Below, piece by piece: positions 1-12,155 of a DNA stretch of 64,000 bases. Origin of the DNA: Trochalopteron elliotii (Eukaryota > Chordata > Aves > Passeriformes > Leiothrichidae); NCBI GenBank assembly GCA_024734555.1, contig JANPWX010000211.1:599531-663530 (forward strand), written 5' to 3'. The notes under the pieces were generated by a model. The model did no database searches, was not told the DNA's origin, and saw only the letters and a program-made list of their open reading frames with translations. The position numbers were made by a program, and so were the translations under genes. Position 1 is the first letter of the stretch. The number at the start of each line of letters is the position of its first letter.

Positions 1-3000
1 CTTTCCTTTGAGGATTTTTTCATGTTTAATAAAGCTGCAGTCACCTTACAGCTTTTCAATTAATGGAAATATTAATGTGGTTTCTCTGTGCTTTCTCTTC
101 TTGCAGGAGCTGTAAAGCTAATATTCTTGAGAGCTCTTCCTTTCCATCAAATGGGCTTGGACTAGTTCAAATTTCACTGAAGTTCTCCAAGAAATGAGAA
201 GAGCAGAGGAGAACACTGTGTGACTGCAGGCACCTTGTTTCTATAGGAAACAATGCCAGTAAAAAGAAGAAGAAAAGGCTTTTTTTATAATAATATTGAA
301 CTGCAGGAAAGAAAAAAACCCAATTCAATTGGGATCCTTGTAAATGGCTGGCTAGTTCTGCTCAGGTTTTAAACACACATTTGTTCCAAACATTTAATAG
401 CTGTGAGACTCTTTGAGGATTTCTCCTTCTGAAATGCCTGATTAAAGATTTTAGTGTCTTCAGGCCAGGTCAAGGAACAGTGTGTGAAACTCAACCTTTG
501 AGGTCAAAGCTGCAGCAGCACAGGGACATCTTTAGCACTTTCTAGGCTTGATAAATGATTTGAAATGAGAGAATTTGCTTGTACTGATCAATGAACAGGG
601 ATTTTACACAAGAAATCCAGTAAGAAGATAGAAGCACCAACAGGGAGGAGTTATGCTAATTTCAAGAATATTTTGGATGAAGAAATTGCTTAATTTATTT
701 TATTTTTAGTAAAGCAACACCCCACATACATAGAGATGACAGAACAACCAAGCCCTCAGTCCATGCACATACTTTTCAATGAAATGACTTCTATGAAAAT
801 AGATGGCTTAGTCCTTGTAGACCTGTTCTAGAAGTGCTCTCACCTGAGTGCTGCCAGCCTAAAGGCTTCAATCATCTATTTGTGAGCTACAAAATTCTTC
901 TCAGAGCTGTGGGAAGGAGGCAGAGGGGCACCTGGATGAGCCAGCAGAGAGCTGCTGTAATATATGGCAATTAGGTCCTGTTCATGTGCCTGTCACACCC
1001 AACAGGCCACTGGTTACACCTTTACTTCTGAACAAGGGACAGCAGAACTGAGAGGGGTATTTACAGGAAAAAGGGGGTGTAGGGCAGCTTCTCTCCAGAC
1101 TGCTGCTCTCCTGGAAGATGGACAATTTTCTCGTTTTTCTGGAAGTCTCCCTTCCTTCACTGAAGGCCTTTCAGCCCTTTTCTGACTCGGTGCAGGCACC
1201 TGAGCTCCTCCTCCCACACGTTCTGGATCTGTGCTATGGGTGTACAGTGCATATTTCTTGGAAGCAACAGGCAGAGGGAAAAGCTGACAGCAAATTCTGC
1301 CACGTTTTTCCCCTGTCCACTGCAGAATGAGAAAATCAGGGTTGGCCTTGGGTGAGAAAAGTGTATATTAAAGAAAAGCTGAAAATCAGGATGATGAAGT
1401 ATTTATGGCCCTAGGGGGGAAAATGGTGGCTGAGCTGCTGAACTGGACTAAACTGTACCATTGACTGTAAGAGTTTATCAGCTTTCCACCAGCTGGGGAA
1501 CAGCACCATTTGTGGGAAAGCAAAGAGAGCTGGGCTTATTTGAAAGGGCCAGAGCTTTCAGGGAGTGACCCAGGTCAAGTGGACTCAATGTGCCCCCATT
1601 AAACACCTCATCTTCCTCAGCCACCCAAGTTATGAACTTCTGAACTGGCACCAATAAATTCTGAGAGGCTTTCTATGAGAGATGAAATCATGTAGCTGAG
1701 TTTTATCTCAGTTATCCCAGCACATACCCAAGGCCCCATTCCATCACCTTGTACCATGTGTAACCATTTATGCTTCTCCAAAGTAGGCAAATGTGTATTT
1801 AAAAGCCTGTGGTTGCACCTTGTGCAGATTTTCTGCTGGTGTAGGAGATTGGGAGTTGACTTTTCCTCCCTTTCCCCCAAGAACTAACAATATTGTTTGA
1901 GAGCTGCACTGAAGTTGTGTAAGGAAAGTTATTGTCAGACTTCAGGAACAGACCAGAAGTGAGGATTTTAACATTCTTTTTCTCCTTCAGATGAGAAAAC
2001 ACCCTACACCACAGAGATGGACACCACCAGTGCTGCACAGGCAAAGTGTTCAGGGGCTCTTGCTGGAGCACAAATGAATGGCTGGGCAGAGGAGGGTCTC
2101 CACAGGAAATGTCAGACTCCACAGTGTCCCTGAGTGGATTCAGCACCATCCTCCTGAGTGCATCCACTGCAGCCCCTCCCCAAAGCCAAGGTGCTGCAAT
2201 GAGTGTCTGAAAACACACCCTGATGGTGTTGGCAGAGCTCAGACCAGACAGCACGAGCAATCCAAACCAGAGAAATGCACTGGAGGGAAACTAACACATG
2301 GCAAGGAGAAAAGGGAGAAAATGAGCACCTCCAGACAGGGGCAGAGCTGCTAATTGAGCCTTTAGGAAGAAGTCATCTCTTTGTCCTGAAACAAGTCCCC
2401 TGAACGGGGGAACAATGTCAGCATTCCTGAGAAGCAGCAATGAATTTCTGGAACACGTTCATGGTCCTGTGTGCTGCCTTGGAGAATTTCACACCTCAAA
2501 GACACCTCTGAGTTAGAAGACAATTCTGTTACCCAGTCCTGGCAACAGCAGAGCTGTTTAACTGGGGAAACTGGAAGCATCTGAACAAAACAAACCAGCA
2601 AGGGTACAGGCAAGAGCAGGCTGCTTCCAGTGCTGTCCTCCTGGCTGCCCAGCCTGCATCCCTCCTGCCACGAGTGACCCCTCACCAGGAGAAGCTGGTT
2701 CTGGCTGCCACTCACAGCTGGCTCCCACTTAAATCTTTTTCAGCCTCATTTTGCCTGAAATGGTTTAGATGGAAATAGAAATCCAAAGTGGGAAAAAAAG
2801 CAGGGCTGTTATCCTTGCTCAACTGACAAGAAATTGAGACAAAAGGAGAGTAAGTCATGTTTGTGAGCAGGAATTGTAGCTTAACTCATGTATCTCCTCA
2901 GATCCACACTTTAAACAGCAGACTTGCCAAACCCTTCTTCTTCTTCCCATAAGAAGGAAGAAACACAAGCCTTGATGGGTTTTGTGAGCCTCTCTGACTC

Positions 3001-4740
3001 AGGGGAGTTATCAGCCTGCACCACCACCTCCCCACCCCCCTCTCTGCCTTTTCTCTAACAGGCCAAGCTCCACACACCCTCCAGTTCCATCCCCTGTGCT
3101 CACACACCCAGCTGGGTGTCAGCATCAGGCCCTGGGTGTCCTTCTCCTAACAGGATCTAAAATCACATGATCAGTTTGTGAAATATTATCCAATAGGACC
3201 AGAATTCCAAAATACATTTAAAAACAACTACTGCATAAATATGTATGCAAGGGAAGGGAAAGAAGCAGAGCTGAAGAATGTCTTATCAGTGTGGTTCCTG
3301 CACTGTTCTGCAGTCATTTAATGGTGTGACTGTAGCTGATGACAACAGTGGGAGTCATGGACAGCACAGCACCACTTCACAACACACTGTGATTTGAGCA
3401 AAAGGTCATATCCATGAATTACAGATGACTAACTCCATCACGACTTACACTAATGCAATTCCAGGGCTTATATTGTTTCTCCTACCTTGATGCTCCTAGT
3501 GGGATATTAGATGGAAAAGCATGTGCATCATAAACTATCAAAGTAGCCAAAAAGAGTCTCACACTCCAACAGAAGCTTGTAGAAGATGGAGATAAAGATG
3601 AGAAAGTCCTTGGCACTAAATGTATTAATTTTAGTGAAAACACTGTACTGAGTAGCATTAAGTACATCTAAAAAAGTGATCTGTTTTTTTGGGGGTCCTC
3701 TGCCAACCTATTTTCTTCAATTCTACCAATGGCAAGCAACTTTCCAAAGGATTATTGGGCTCTTTTCCAACTGAAATCACATCCAGAGAATATGTTATCC
3801 TCACAGGATGGCAGCCTCACTCGCCCTCAGGCTCTCACTTTGCCCATGGTCACAGGCAGCAGCACCACCCAGAGTGACAGAAATACCTCAGAGACACTCA
3901 CTGCCCTCCCAGCAATTCCTTGATGGAATCACAATGCAGAGCCTTCTGTGGACTCACTGCTGACTCCAAGTTCACACATGTGGAATAGGATGATCCATTC
4001 TGAAACTACAGGACCCAACTCAGTTTTCATCTCAGGAGACTCAGTTTTTCTGCCAGCACATCAGTGGGCATTGAACACCAGGAGTGTGTGCCTGTCAGTG
4101 GAGATATTCATTTACAGCAGCTGAAAAAGTGTCTGGTGAACTTCAGTGCAGATATTGTTAATCACGACTGGTGTAACTGGGACAAGAACTGAGCTCTTTG
4201 AGAACCAAACCTCACCCTGATCCAAAAATGCCTGGCATTCCTCCCTCGCCATTGTTGTGTCTGGCACAGACAAAGCATGCCTGTAACAGGAATCTTTCTT
4301 GTTAATGTCCCTCAGGAAAAAGGGCTACTGAAGGCTAAGGATCATGGCAACAATCACACAGCAGCCCCACAAGTCAGGCAGGAGAAGCCTTTTCTCCCCA
4401 GTGTGGGCCCACACAGCACAGCACAGCTACCTGGACTTGTGGGCAAAAGGGGAACATGCAGCCCCAAGAGAGCAGAGGGTGAAGAATTCCCTCTCCAAAA
4501 CCTGTTTTCTATGTACAGTAAAAAAACTTCAAAGCTCTAGGGAGCAGGGAGCTGGTTATGTTGTTCAGGCTGTGGTTGGGTTGCTGGGATTTGGTAAATA
4601 AAAACCATTTTACAGCTCATGAAGTGGCACTTTGGGAAATGTTTTCATATCCGTTTTCAAGGGGCTGTGGAGAGCTTGCCTTGTGTGGTGGGTCAGGGAA
4701 GAGCCATTTCAAACTAAGGGTTCCAGGGAAGGAGTGTGCA
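1..4740. other. Unique non-coding sequence, no gene recognised
   Basis: No recognisable exon, RNA gene or transposon is visible on either strand. Open frames are below 160 codons, overlap each other on both strands and show no family motifs. A good-looking splice acceptor ends at 106 and is discussed as a finding, but it is not enough to call an exon. Confidence 0.6.
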
Positions 4741-4777
4741 TGTATATTTTTATAAATATATATAGATATATATAGGA
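4741..4777. repeat. AT-rich simple repeat (TATA/GATATA type)
   Basis: A short run alternating A and T with interspersed GATATA words. It is simple sequence with no sign of function, and its edges are approximate. Confidence 0.7.
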
Positions 4778-6742
4778 ATATTGGGCTGAGGAGCCTTACT
4801 TTACTGAAGTTGGTAGTTGATAATGTGTTATTGCTTTCACTTGCTAGATTTGACTGAGGGGCACTAGCTGCTGCTGTATAATGAGAAATAATCATCAAAC
4901 AGCCTGGGAGGATGGGACAGTATCACTGGGGCACCTTAACTAATTCTGCAAAACCACAGAATTGCTGTCATATTTTCTCCACATCATATGAAAGCCATTT
5001 TCAGTGTGTGGAATTCCCATGTGGACTGCACAGGAGCACTCCTGGCCTTGCAGGGCTTAAGGGACAGAAATCTTTCCATTACTTCTTTATAAAAACTCCC
5101 TAAAAACCCACACACGTCGTCCCTCTGAAAAACACAGATCACTTCCTGAGGGCTGCTAGTGCAGAGCAAGCTGTGCCACAGTCACAGCACTTCCAGCAGC
5201 CATGGAAGGCCTTGACTGAACATAAGGAGACAGAGATGTAGAGGCATCTTTCCATTTCCCCTCAGGTAACTCGTATTCAGGGTACAAAATACTCTAGGGG
5301 GGCATTTTTGTTTGTTTGTTAGTTTTTTTAGGGTTTTTCTGGATGCTGTCCCATCATGGGAAGACTCCCAGTCACAGGCAGTTCTGTGGAACAGACCCAA
5401 CGTGTTTGCCTTTCCTCTCCTTTACCTCGGGTGTATTTTCAGGGGAGGAGGCAGACAGACACCTCTACTGCTTATTTCTGGTCTTGCAATTGCTGGTGCA
5501 AAGAATACTCACCCCTGCTCTCTGTACCTCTGAGCTGTTTGATGTTCTGCCTTCAGAACTATGAGGAAAGCCAAACAATCCCACCAACACCTTTCTGCAG
5601 CAAAACTAACCAGAGTCTTTCTAAGTGTGGAACTGTGTAAACCTGCATTTCAGGCTGTATGAAAAATTGAGAATTACACAGGGAACTAAACAGATGGTCA
5701 ACAGAATTGAGAAGTAACTTCTTTCACATCAACAATTTAAGGACTTTTTAGTTTCCTTTGAGATTTAAAGACAAACAAACAAACAAACCAAGGAAAAAAC
5801 CCAACCCCTGCCCCCCAAAAAACCCAAGAAAAATCTCATACATTAAAAAGCATTTTTTTTTCCTCATGAAAGATCAGTTAATTAAGAACCCTGCAGGAAT
5901 GCCAGAAGAGTCAGGAGTTTGCAGGTACATGGGAAAAGTCTTGTAAGGGCTGGACTGCATGCCATCCCAACCTACACTGCAGCAGAAGGAGCTGGAGAAG
6001 CAGCAAAGATGTTGGAGGTGTTTTTTATTCAAAGTCTGATGCTAGCAATGAGCCTGAAAGAAAACAGCCAAGCCAACAGGGCGTGCCTGGAATTAATTTA
6101 TTGGAAGGAAATTTGCTGATTGGCAGCAATCAGGATGGAGCTGACAGCCAAACATTTTCTGGGGCTGACTCAAAGAAATGATCCAGGACTTGGTTAAGAG
6201 TCTCCCTAAGGACAGAGTCTGTCACTGCTAATTAGTTTATCAAAATGATGCTGTTCCATTGGGCAGAGCCAATTGGATTCATCTTCACATTTGCTGAAAG
6301 TCCCTCAGTATTTTTTTTCCAGCCAGCACACGTGTACCTTTAGAGAAGTACAAACGTCTACCTTCCTCTGAGATGAACTTTAATTCTTCTGTGTTGTTCT
6401 TAATTCTTAATTGCCACAACTCCTTGTAGCCCAGTGCCAGGTTAATAGGCAAAGTGACACAGTCTCATTTGTCACCTCAATGTCACCACCACTTATCTTT
6501 GTGCCTCTGTGGGCTGCCTGCTGGAGCTTCTAAAGGCTATGAAGCTCTGACACACACAGTTCACACTGCCAAGGCAGAGGAAAATGTGACCTAACAGACA
6601 TGAAGGAAACAGGAATCTGAAATTCATGCCCAGAAGTTTTAGAGCATTTCACCTCCCAGTGCACAGTCTCAATGTTCTTTCTCCTTCCCATGGCTGTGAA
6701 AGTGGAAAAAGAAAGTTCTGGCAATTAAAAGGATGCTTGTCT
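4778..6742. other. Unique non-coding sequence with short simple repeats
   Basis: Mostly unique sequence. It includes a T/G-rich patch near 5300-5340 and an (AAAC)n patch near 5770-5790 running into an A/C-rich stretch. No gene or transposon was recognised. Confidence 0.55.
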
Positions 6743-6842
6743 TAAAAAAACCAAACCAAACCAAACCAAACCAAAAAAAACAAAAAACAAACAAAAAACC
6801 AACCAACCAACCAAACAAACAAACAAAACACCAAAAAACAAA
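6743..6842. repeat. A/C-rich compound simple repeat (AAACC)n/(AAAC)n
   Basis: About 100 bases made only of A and C apart from the edges. It starts as AAACC pentamers, passes through A-runs, then shows AACC and AAAC tetramers. Read on the minus strand it gives a phenylalanine/tryptophan/glycine-rich open frame, which is an artefact of composition. Confidence 0.9.
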
Positions 6843-6844
6843 AT

Positions 6845-9800
6845 CTAGCAAGACCATCAATTAAAGAAAAAAAGAAACCATTTTAAGCAATTTTAAAGGT
6901 AACTTGTGTGCAAAACTGCAACAGCACAGCTGCCCAGCAATAGCTCCACACAGATCTCCAGACTTAGAGGAAAAAAAGGTAGGAAGCCCCAGAGCAAAAA
7001 CAGGAGAGAGGTTTGTGTTTGTCTTGGGGTTTTTTTAATACTTTTGTCATCCCTTTCTTCACTGGAAAGTAATAAATCTTCTGCAGGAAAAAGTACCTGC
7101 TAGTATCATTAAGAGACTTAAACAGGGCGAGATAAAACTCCCTGAAGCCAAAGCAGCTATTTGTGTCAAAGAAAACAATGCAGTAATTTATACTTCCCCT
7201 CCCAAATCTCATGTTACTGCAGAAAATGTGCTCCTTTAACAATTAATCATAAATCAAAGCACTGACAAGATATTAGTCTCCCATTCCCCTGGGAGACAAG
7301 TGGAATGTGCATCCAGAAGCAGAGTGAGAGCTCCTTGCCAGGCTGTCAGATGGAAGCTGTGTTCAGGGGATCTCTGTGTTTCCTACCACAGCAGCAACAC
7401 GGAATTTCTGATTCAGCACCACGCCAGCCAAGTGGCTGAGCAAACTGCAAAGCTCACAGGCTCCATCTGAAGGGAGCTGCTCTCTCTGAAAGCCCTTAAA
7501 TGTGACTCAGAAAGTGCTGGCCAGGGAGCTGCACTCTCTGTTTTTACAGCAGTGCTGAACACTTTCTGTGATAACTGCAAGGGGACAGGGAAAATGCAGC
7601 ACATGACTTTTGCACATGGAAGAGGGGCAACTTGTGCTTGTTTAATTAGTGATCATTATTAATCAGCCAGAATTGTTAAATGCTGGAAATTCCAGACAGA
7701 AATTCTGAAACAATTCACACCGAGAACAAGGCAAATGGGAACAAACTTGAGAAATAATTGTAAGATGCCTGCTGCAGAAATAATTTCTGCAAGAAATGTA
7801 TTTAGTTGCTGTCATCTCACACTGCATATTTACCCAGCTGACTGCTTGCCCCAAAAAAATGTAGGACAACAGCCCTTTATTTTCATGTTAAACAGCATTC
7901 TTGGTAAGGGGGAAATGTTGTTCCATGTGTAGATAATTCTTTAAAGAAGCATCTCAGGTGAAGAATTAAAGGTGTTTTGGGTAAAAATGGAAGGATTTCT
8001 GAGCCAAACTTAGCAGTGTCTTCCCCTCCTTCTCAGACAGCCTGGAGGGTGACTGGGAGCACATGGAGCACTCCCCAGATGCCACAGGAGCTCATTGCTC
8101 CATCCGTCCTCAGTGCAGGGCAGAGGGGGAGGCAAGGGACAGACAAAAACTCAGCTCAGCACTTGCCCCCTCTGCAAAAACCTCAGGAATTTACAGATTG
8201 CTCTTATTCATCAACTAAGTTGCTTTTAGGTTGAGGGCTTTGTTTTTTTCAGAAATGGCATTTTTAGTCCCCTGAAAAAAAGAAAAGCACTACAAAATTG
8301 TGCACATCCTGCAGAAAAAAACCACCTAACCCAAACCCATCTGAACAATATTAAACTGCAATGTGTGGTGGGAATAAAGCTGGGAAAAGCAATCTAAACT
8401 TTGCAACTACCCTCCCAAACATCTCCCACCAGCAAATGCTTTCTTGTTTCAGGGCAGCACATTCACACAACTCAGGTTTGAACAGTTAACACTAAACACA
8501 CATCTCCCATCAGTGTGAAATATTGCTGCCTGCCTGATCTCCACTCCTTTCTCAGCCCTGGTGGCTCTGGTGGGATTGCTGAGCTGCTGCAGAGCTGAGA
8601 ACTACAGGACTAATGTGTAATCTTTTCTTTTCCAGGGGAGATTTTTTTCAGACAATTATTCTTACAGATTCTCACAAAACAAGCTGCAATTTCACTATTT
8701 CTGTGAACAAGGAGCAAGAAATCCTTATTACCAATCCTGTAGGGAATGCAATTAACAAATCTTGAGCTTACTTTAAATAACTGCTTAATGTATTTTGTTA
8801 TTCCTACAGGATTTCTCACCTGACCAGGACACCCGGTCTGAGTGCCCTACATTAAGAATTTCAGTGACATTCAGTTACACCTACAAAAATTCATCCCTTA
8901 AAAAACAAAGTACAGAAAACAACCCTGGCCATGAGCAATTAAAAGATGCAGCCATTTCCCCAGAGCCATGCAATGTCTCCTCAAAACCTCAAAAACCTTT
9001 ACAGGGCTCAAATGGAACCATTCAGCAAATCTTGAATTTGCATCTTTGCTCTCCTCAGTAAAAGAACATCCTGGTGTATGTAAGTGATGATTCAAATGAT
9101 CATTCTGTGTGCAGTAAATTCTGCTCATGGTCCTCATGTTATTGGAATTATTTGTGGAGGCTGGCATACTTTTTAATTAACAGAATCAGAATGGAAAGAT
9201 CTTATAGAACAACAAGAAGACAAGATTTTACAATATAAAAAGCCTTTATGGTGGTGTGGTTTTGGTTTTTCTCCATTTCTTCTCCTGAATTGTCTGAAGA
9301 ATTAGGTCACTTAGACCAGAAAAAGAGGTTACAACAGGTATTAATGAAGTCAAAAGAGGAAACCACAGAACTGTCACAAAATGCCTACATCCTCCAGTAA
9401 GACTGAATTTAACACTACTGAGTCTCTGAAAACTTCTGTTTAGCTTGGTAATCTTCTATTAGAAATACCATTTCATGGTTTTCAGTAGGAAAGCTTCAAA
9501 TCATTAATCTTACTTAAAAATGAACATTAGGAACATTTAACATATGTTAAGGATTCTTCAGCTTCTCTCAGAGTTCTGTGAGCAGTTGAGACAAGTACCA
9601 GCAATAGCCAGAGAACAGATCTACTGCTTCCAGGTGTGCTCAAATGCATTTAGAACAGTTCTCAGAAAGCTGATTTTGTGCTAAAATCCACCCCTTACTG
9701 TGGCTTTACACAGTGATGAGGAGCCCTTCCAAGGTGACTAAAAACCATTTTGTTATATTATTGCTGTTATCAATAAAAGGGCACAGAGAGAAAGGTTAAA

Positions 9801-11430
9801 GGGATGAAGAATTCTGGTAACCTTTCTTTATCCAGTTTTAGCTGGACCACTCCCAGTCAAGCATTACAACATTTAGTGACATTTCTCTTCCTCTTGACTT
9901 TGAGATCTTGCCTTTTTAACCAAATCCCTGCACACAAGAAGCTCAGTTGATCTCTGCATTGCTTTTTGAATCTCAAGCAATCACTGAAGCCAGAGGACAG
10001 AGAGAACCACAGTTTACTTTTATTGCCTAGGAAAGTAAGAAATGCACTGAAAGCAGTGGCAACTACACACACTGTGTTTGCAGAAAGGTTGCTCTCTTTT
10101 GAAGTGCAGCGTAAGCTCAGAAACATTTTGCAGCATTCAGCCATTTTCCAAGTCTGTTCTGGATATTGAAAAGAGAGCAGGAATTTATACAACTATCTCA
10201 GAAGAGCATCTTGAAAATGATTCCAAGTTCATTACCCAGCTTTATTTGCTTAAAGGAAGTTCAGTTAATAGACTCAGTTGGCTAAATTGGGGGCTATCTA
10301 CAAAGTTTCTTAAGAACTGAGGGCTGGTCTCATCATCCCTTGAGTCCCTGCAGAAGGGCCATGCAGGTTTTGGCATGAGGACCAGCCCCACACCCTGTTT
10401 AGCACAGGATTAGACTGGAAATGAGCTGCTTCACCAAACACAAATAGCTTGTAGAACTGACTAGCACAGAGTACAAGAGCTTGGGAAGGCTCAGAGCAGG
10501 AGAACACATTTATACAGCACTGGAAATCTGCATTCACTGGGATTTGTCTGAAAAACCCAGCACTCCCCAGGATCACATCCCCCAGACAGCTCTGTCCCCA
10601 CCCACGGGTGTTTGTGCACATGCCACAACCTTCACACTGGATTCACTGCATTTACAAAACCTGGACTTTTGAGCAGATTTCTGTGCATTGAAACACACCA
10701 ACAAAATAAAGCTGGGAGTTACAAGAGAGTTCAGTGTCTCTGAGCTGCTAAAATATAGAGTCATTATTTGTAAACAGTGAGTGTGCTTTTTATGGTTTCT
10801 AACCTGAAAACACACTTATCCTTTCAACACAGAACAAATATAATCCTTCCCCTACTTTCCTTCAAAATAAATGTGAATCAAGCACTCTCTGAAAAGTCAC
10901 AGAAATGTCAAACTGTGCAACTGCTCTGGATGGACTCACTGTCATGTTCAGTTTATTCAGGAGAAGATTAAATTGCAACAAAAAGCAGAAAACGTTGAAG
11001 AATTTTGCACCATTTGGCGTGCATACAAGCAAAGGAAAAGGCATGCCACACATCTGCTTCTTGTCATGATTCAAGCCAAAACTCATGTGACAATTGCTTT
11101 GCTTTTTATTACCATGCATTCCAGAAAATTCCCAGCCTCTCCCTCCTATTATGGACAGAGCGGTTTCCAATCTGCTCCTGGATGTGAAGTGTGGGGGAAA
11201 ATTCCTGGTTAACCAACAATTACTTATGAGCTGTTAGGTAACAGGGAGGGTAGGGCTCCTCCACAGAGCCTGGTGGCAGGGTCCCAGCAATGCTCAGAGC
11301 CTGTGACAGGGTTTGCACAAGGGTGGAAGGTGTGAGTAAGGAGCATGAGGAGCATCTCCTGTCATTCCCATCCCTGGCCGTGTGTGCTTTGGGAGCTCTG
11401 ATGGAGAAGGGTCTAAATCCTTTGTGGACT
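6845..11430. other. Unique non-coding sequence, no gene recognised
   Basis: No transposon, RNA gene or convincing exon was seen. Overlapping open frames of about 60-110 codons occur on both strands around 9.86-10.7 kb, but none resembles a protein family I know. One perfect short hairpin at 7773 is listed separately. Confidence 0.55.
7773..7791. repeat. Perfect short hairpin, 9-bp arms
   Basis: TGCAGAAAT and ATTTCTGCA are exact inverted repeats separated by a single A. It is short enough to have arisen by chance in 64 kb and has no known role. Confidence 0.6.
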
Positions 11431-11438
11431 TTAGATTT

Positions 11439-11451
11439 GGGGGGGGGGGGG
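11439..11451 (+). repeat. Homopolymer run of 13 G
   Basis: Thirteen consecutive G residues in moderately G-rich surroundings. Such runs are length-unstable and prone to sequencing error, so open frames crossing it are unreliable. Confidence 0.9.
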
Positions 11452-11670
11452 CAATGGCCCTGGTGGTGCAGTTTGTCTTCCTTTGTATGGCTCCTGTACT
11501 GAAATTCCAGATTACCACATTTCCTGAGCTCACAAGGAGCCAGAGGAATGGAAAGGGTGAGGTCAGTGTGCTCTGCACTGTGCCTGATGCCTGCCCTGGC
11601 TCCTCTGATCTCCCACCATAACTCATAACCCACAGCTCTGCATCAGATATTCCATAAAACACCAAACCCA

Positions 11671-11820
11671 GAGAATCAGGGAAATATTTAGGTTGGAAAA
11701 GACCCCGAAGATCATCAAGTTGAGCCATTAATCTAAAACAAAGCCCCCACTGAAGCACGTCCTGAAGCACCATGTCTGCACTTCTTATATGAGTTTTTAT
11801 ACATCAGGGAGGATCCACAG
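11671..11820 (-). mobile_element. CR1 LINE 3' end, short remnant
   Basis: On the plus strand this reads as the reverse complement of a CR1 tail: an AGAATCA start, then TTTAGGTTGGAAAAGACC and the word AAGATCATCAAGTT. It continues into decayed sequence with a degraded GAAGCACCATGTCT block. The element therefore lies on the minus strand, with its 3' end at about 11671, and is strongly 5'-truncated. CR1 is the dominant LINE of bird genomes. The upstream edge is uncertain. It accounts for part of a 159-codon minus-strand open frame at 11294-11773. Confidence 0.8.
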
Positions 11821-12085
11821 AAAAAGATAATCTGAAGCACCAGAGACTATTTGCCAAGAAATCAAGAGTAGAAAGGGTGGAAGTGGAAAAGGTGGGGCTG
11901 ACTCTCAGTGCAGAGACAGTGAGGAGGCAGTGGGTGCCCTCCTGCTGCCCATGGGCCTCCCCCCTCTCCCCTCAGCACAGCTGAACCCTAAGAAACCACA
12001 GACACTGCACTGGATGATGATAAACAGAATAAACTAGAAAAGCACTAGGTCCTGACCAATTTACCTCCCAACAATTCATTCTTGT

Positions 12086-12155
12086 ATAGAATCACAGAAT
12101 GGGGTCAAAAGGAACCTTACAGAACATCTAACTCCAACCCCCCTGCCATTTTAAG
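12086..12155 (-). mobile_element. CR1 LINE 3' tail fragment
   Basis: The plus strand carries TAGAATCACAGAATGG, then an AAAAGGAACCTTACAGAACATCTAACT-type block and CCAACCCCCCTGCCAT. This is the characteristic reverse-complemented 3' tail of avian CR1. Only about 70 bases are recognisable. It is separated from the CR1 remnant ending at 11820 by about 270 unrelated bases, so the two are probably independent insertions. Confidence 0.85.

Noticed and set aside
9170..9230. CR1 tail (AACAGAATCAGAATGG)
   Set aside because: Resembles the AGAATCATAGAATGG word, but the following sequence does not continue into the CR1 3' consensus.
11294..11773. 159-codon minus-strand open frame
   Set aside because: It begins within a CR1 tail and crosses a 13-G homopolymer, so it is not a gene.
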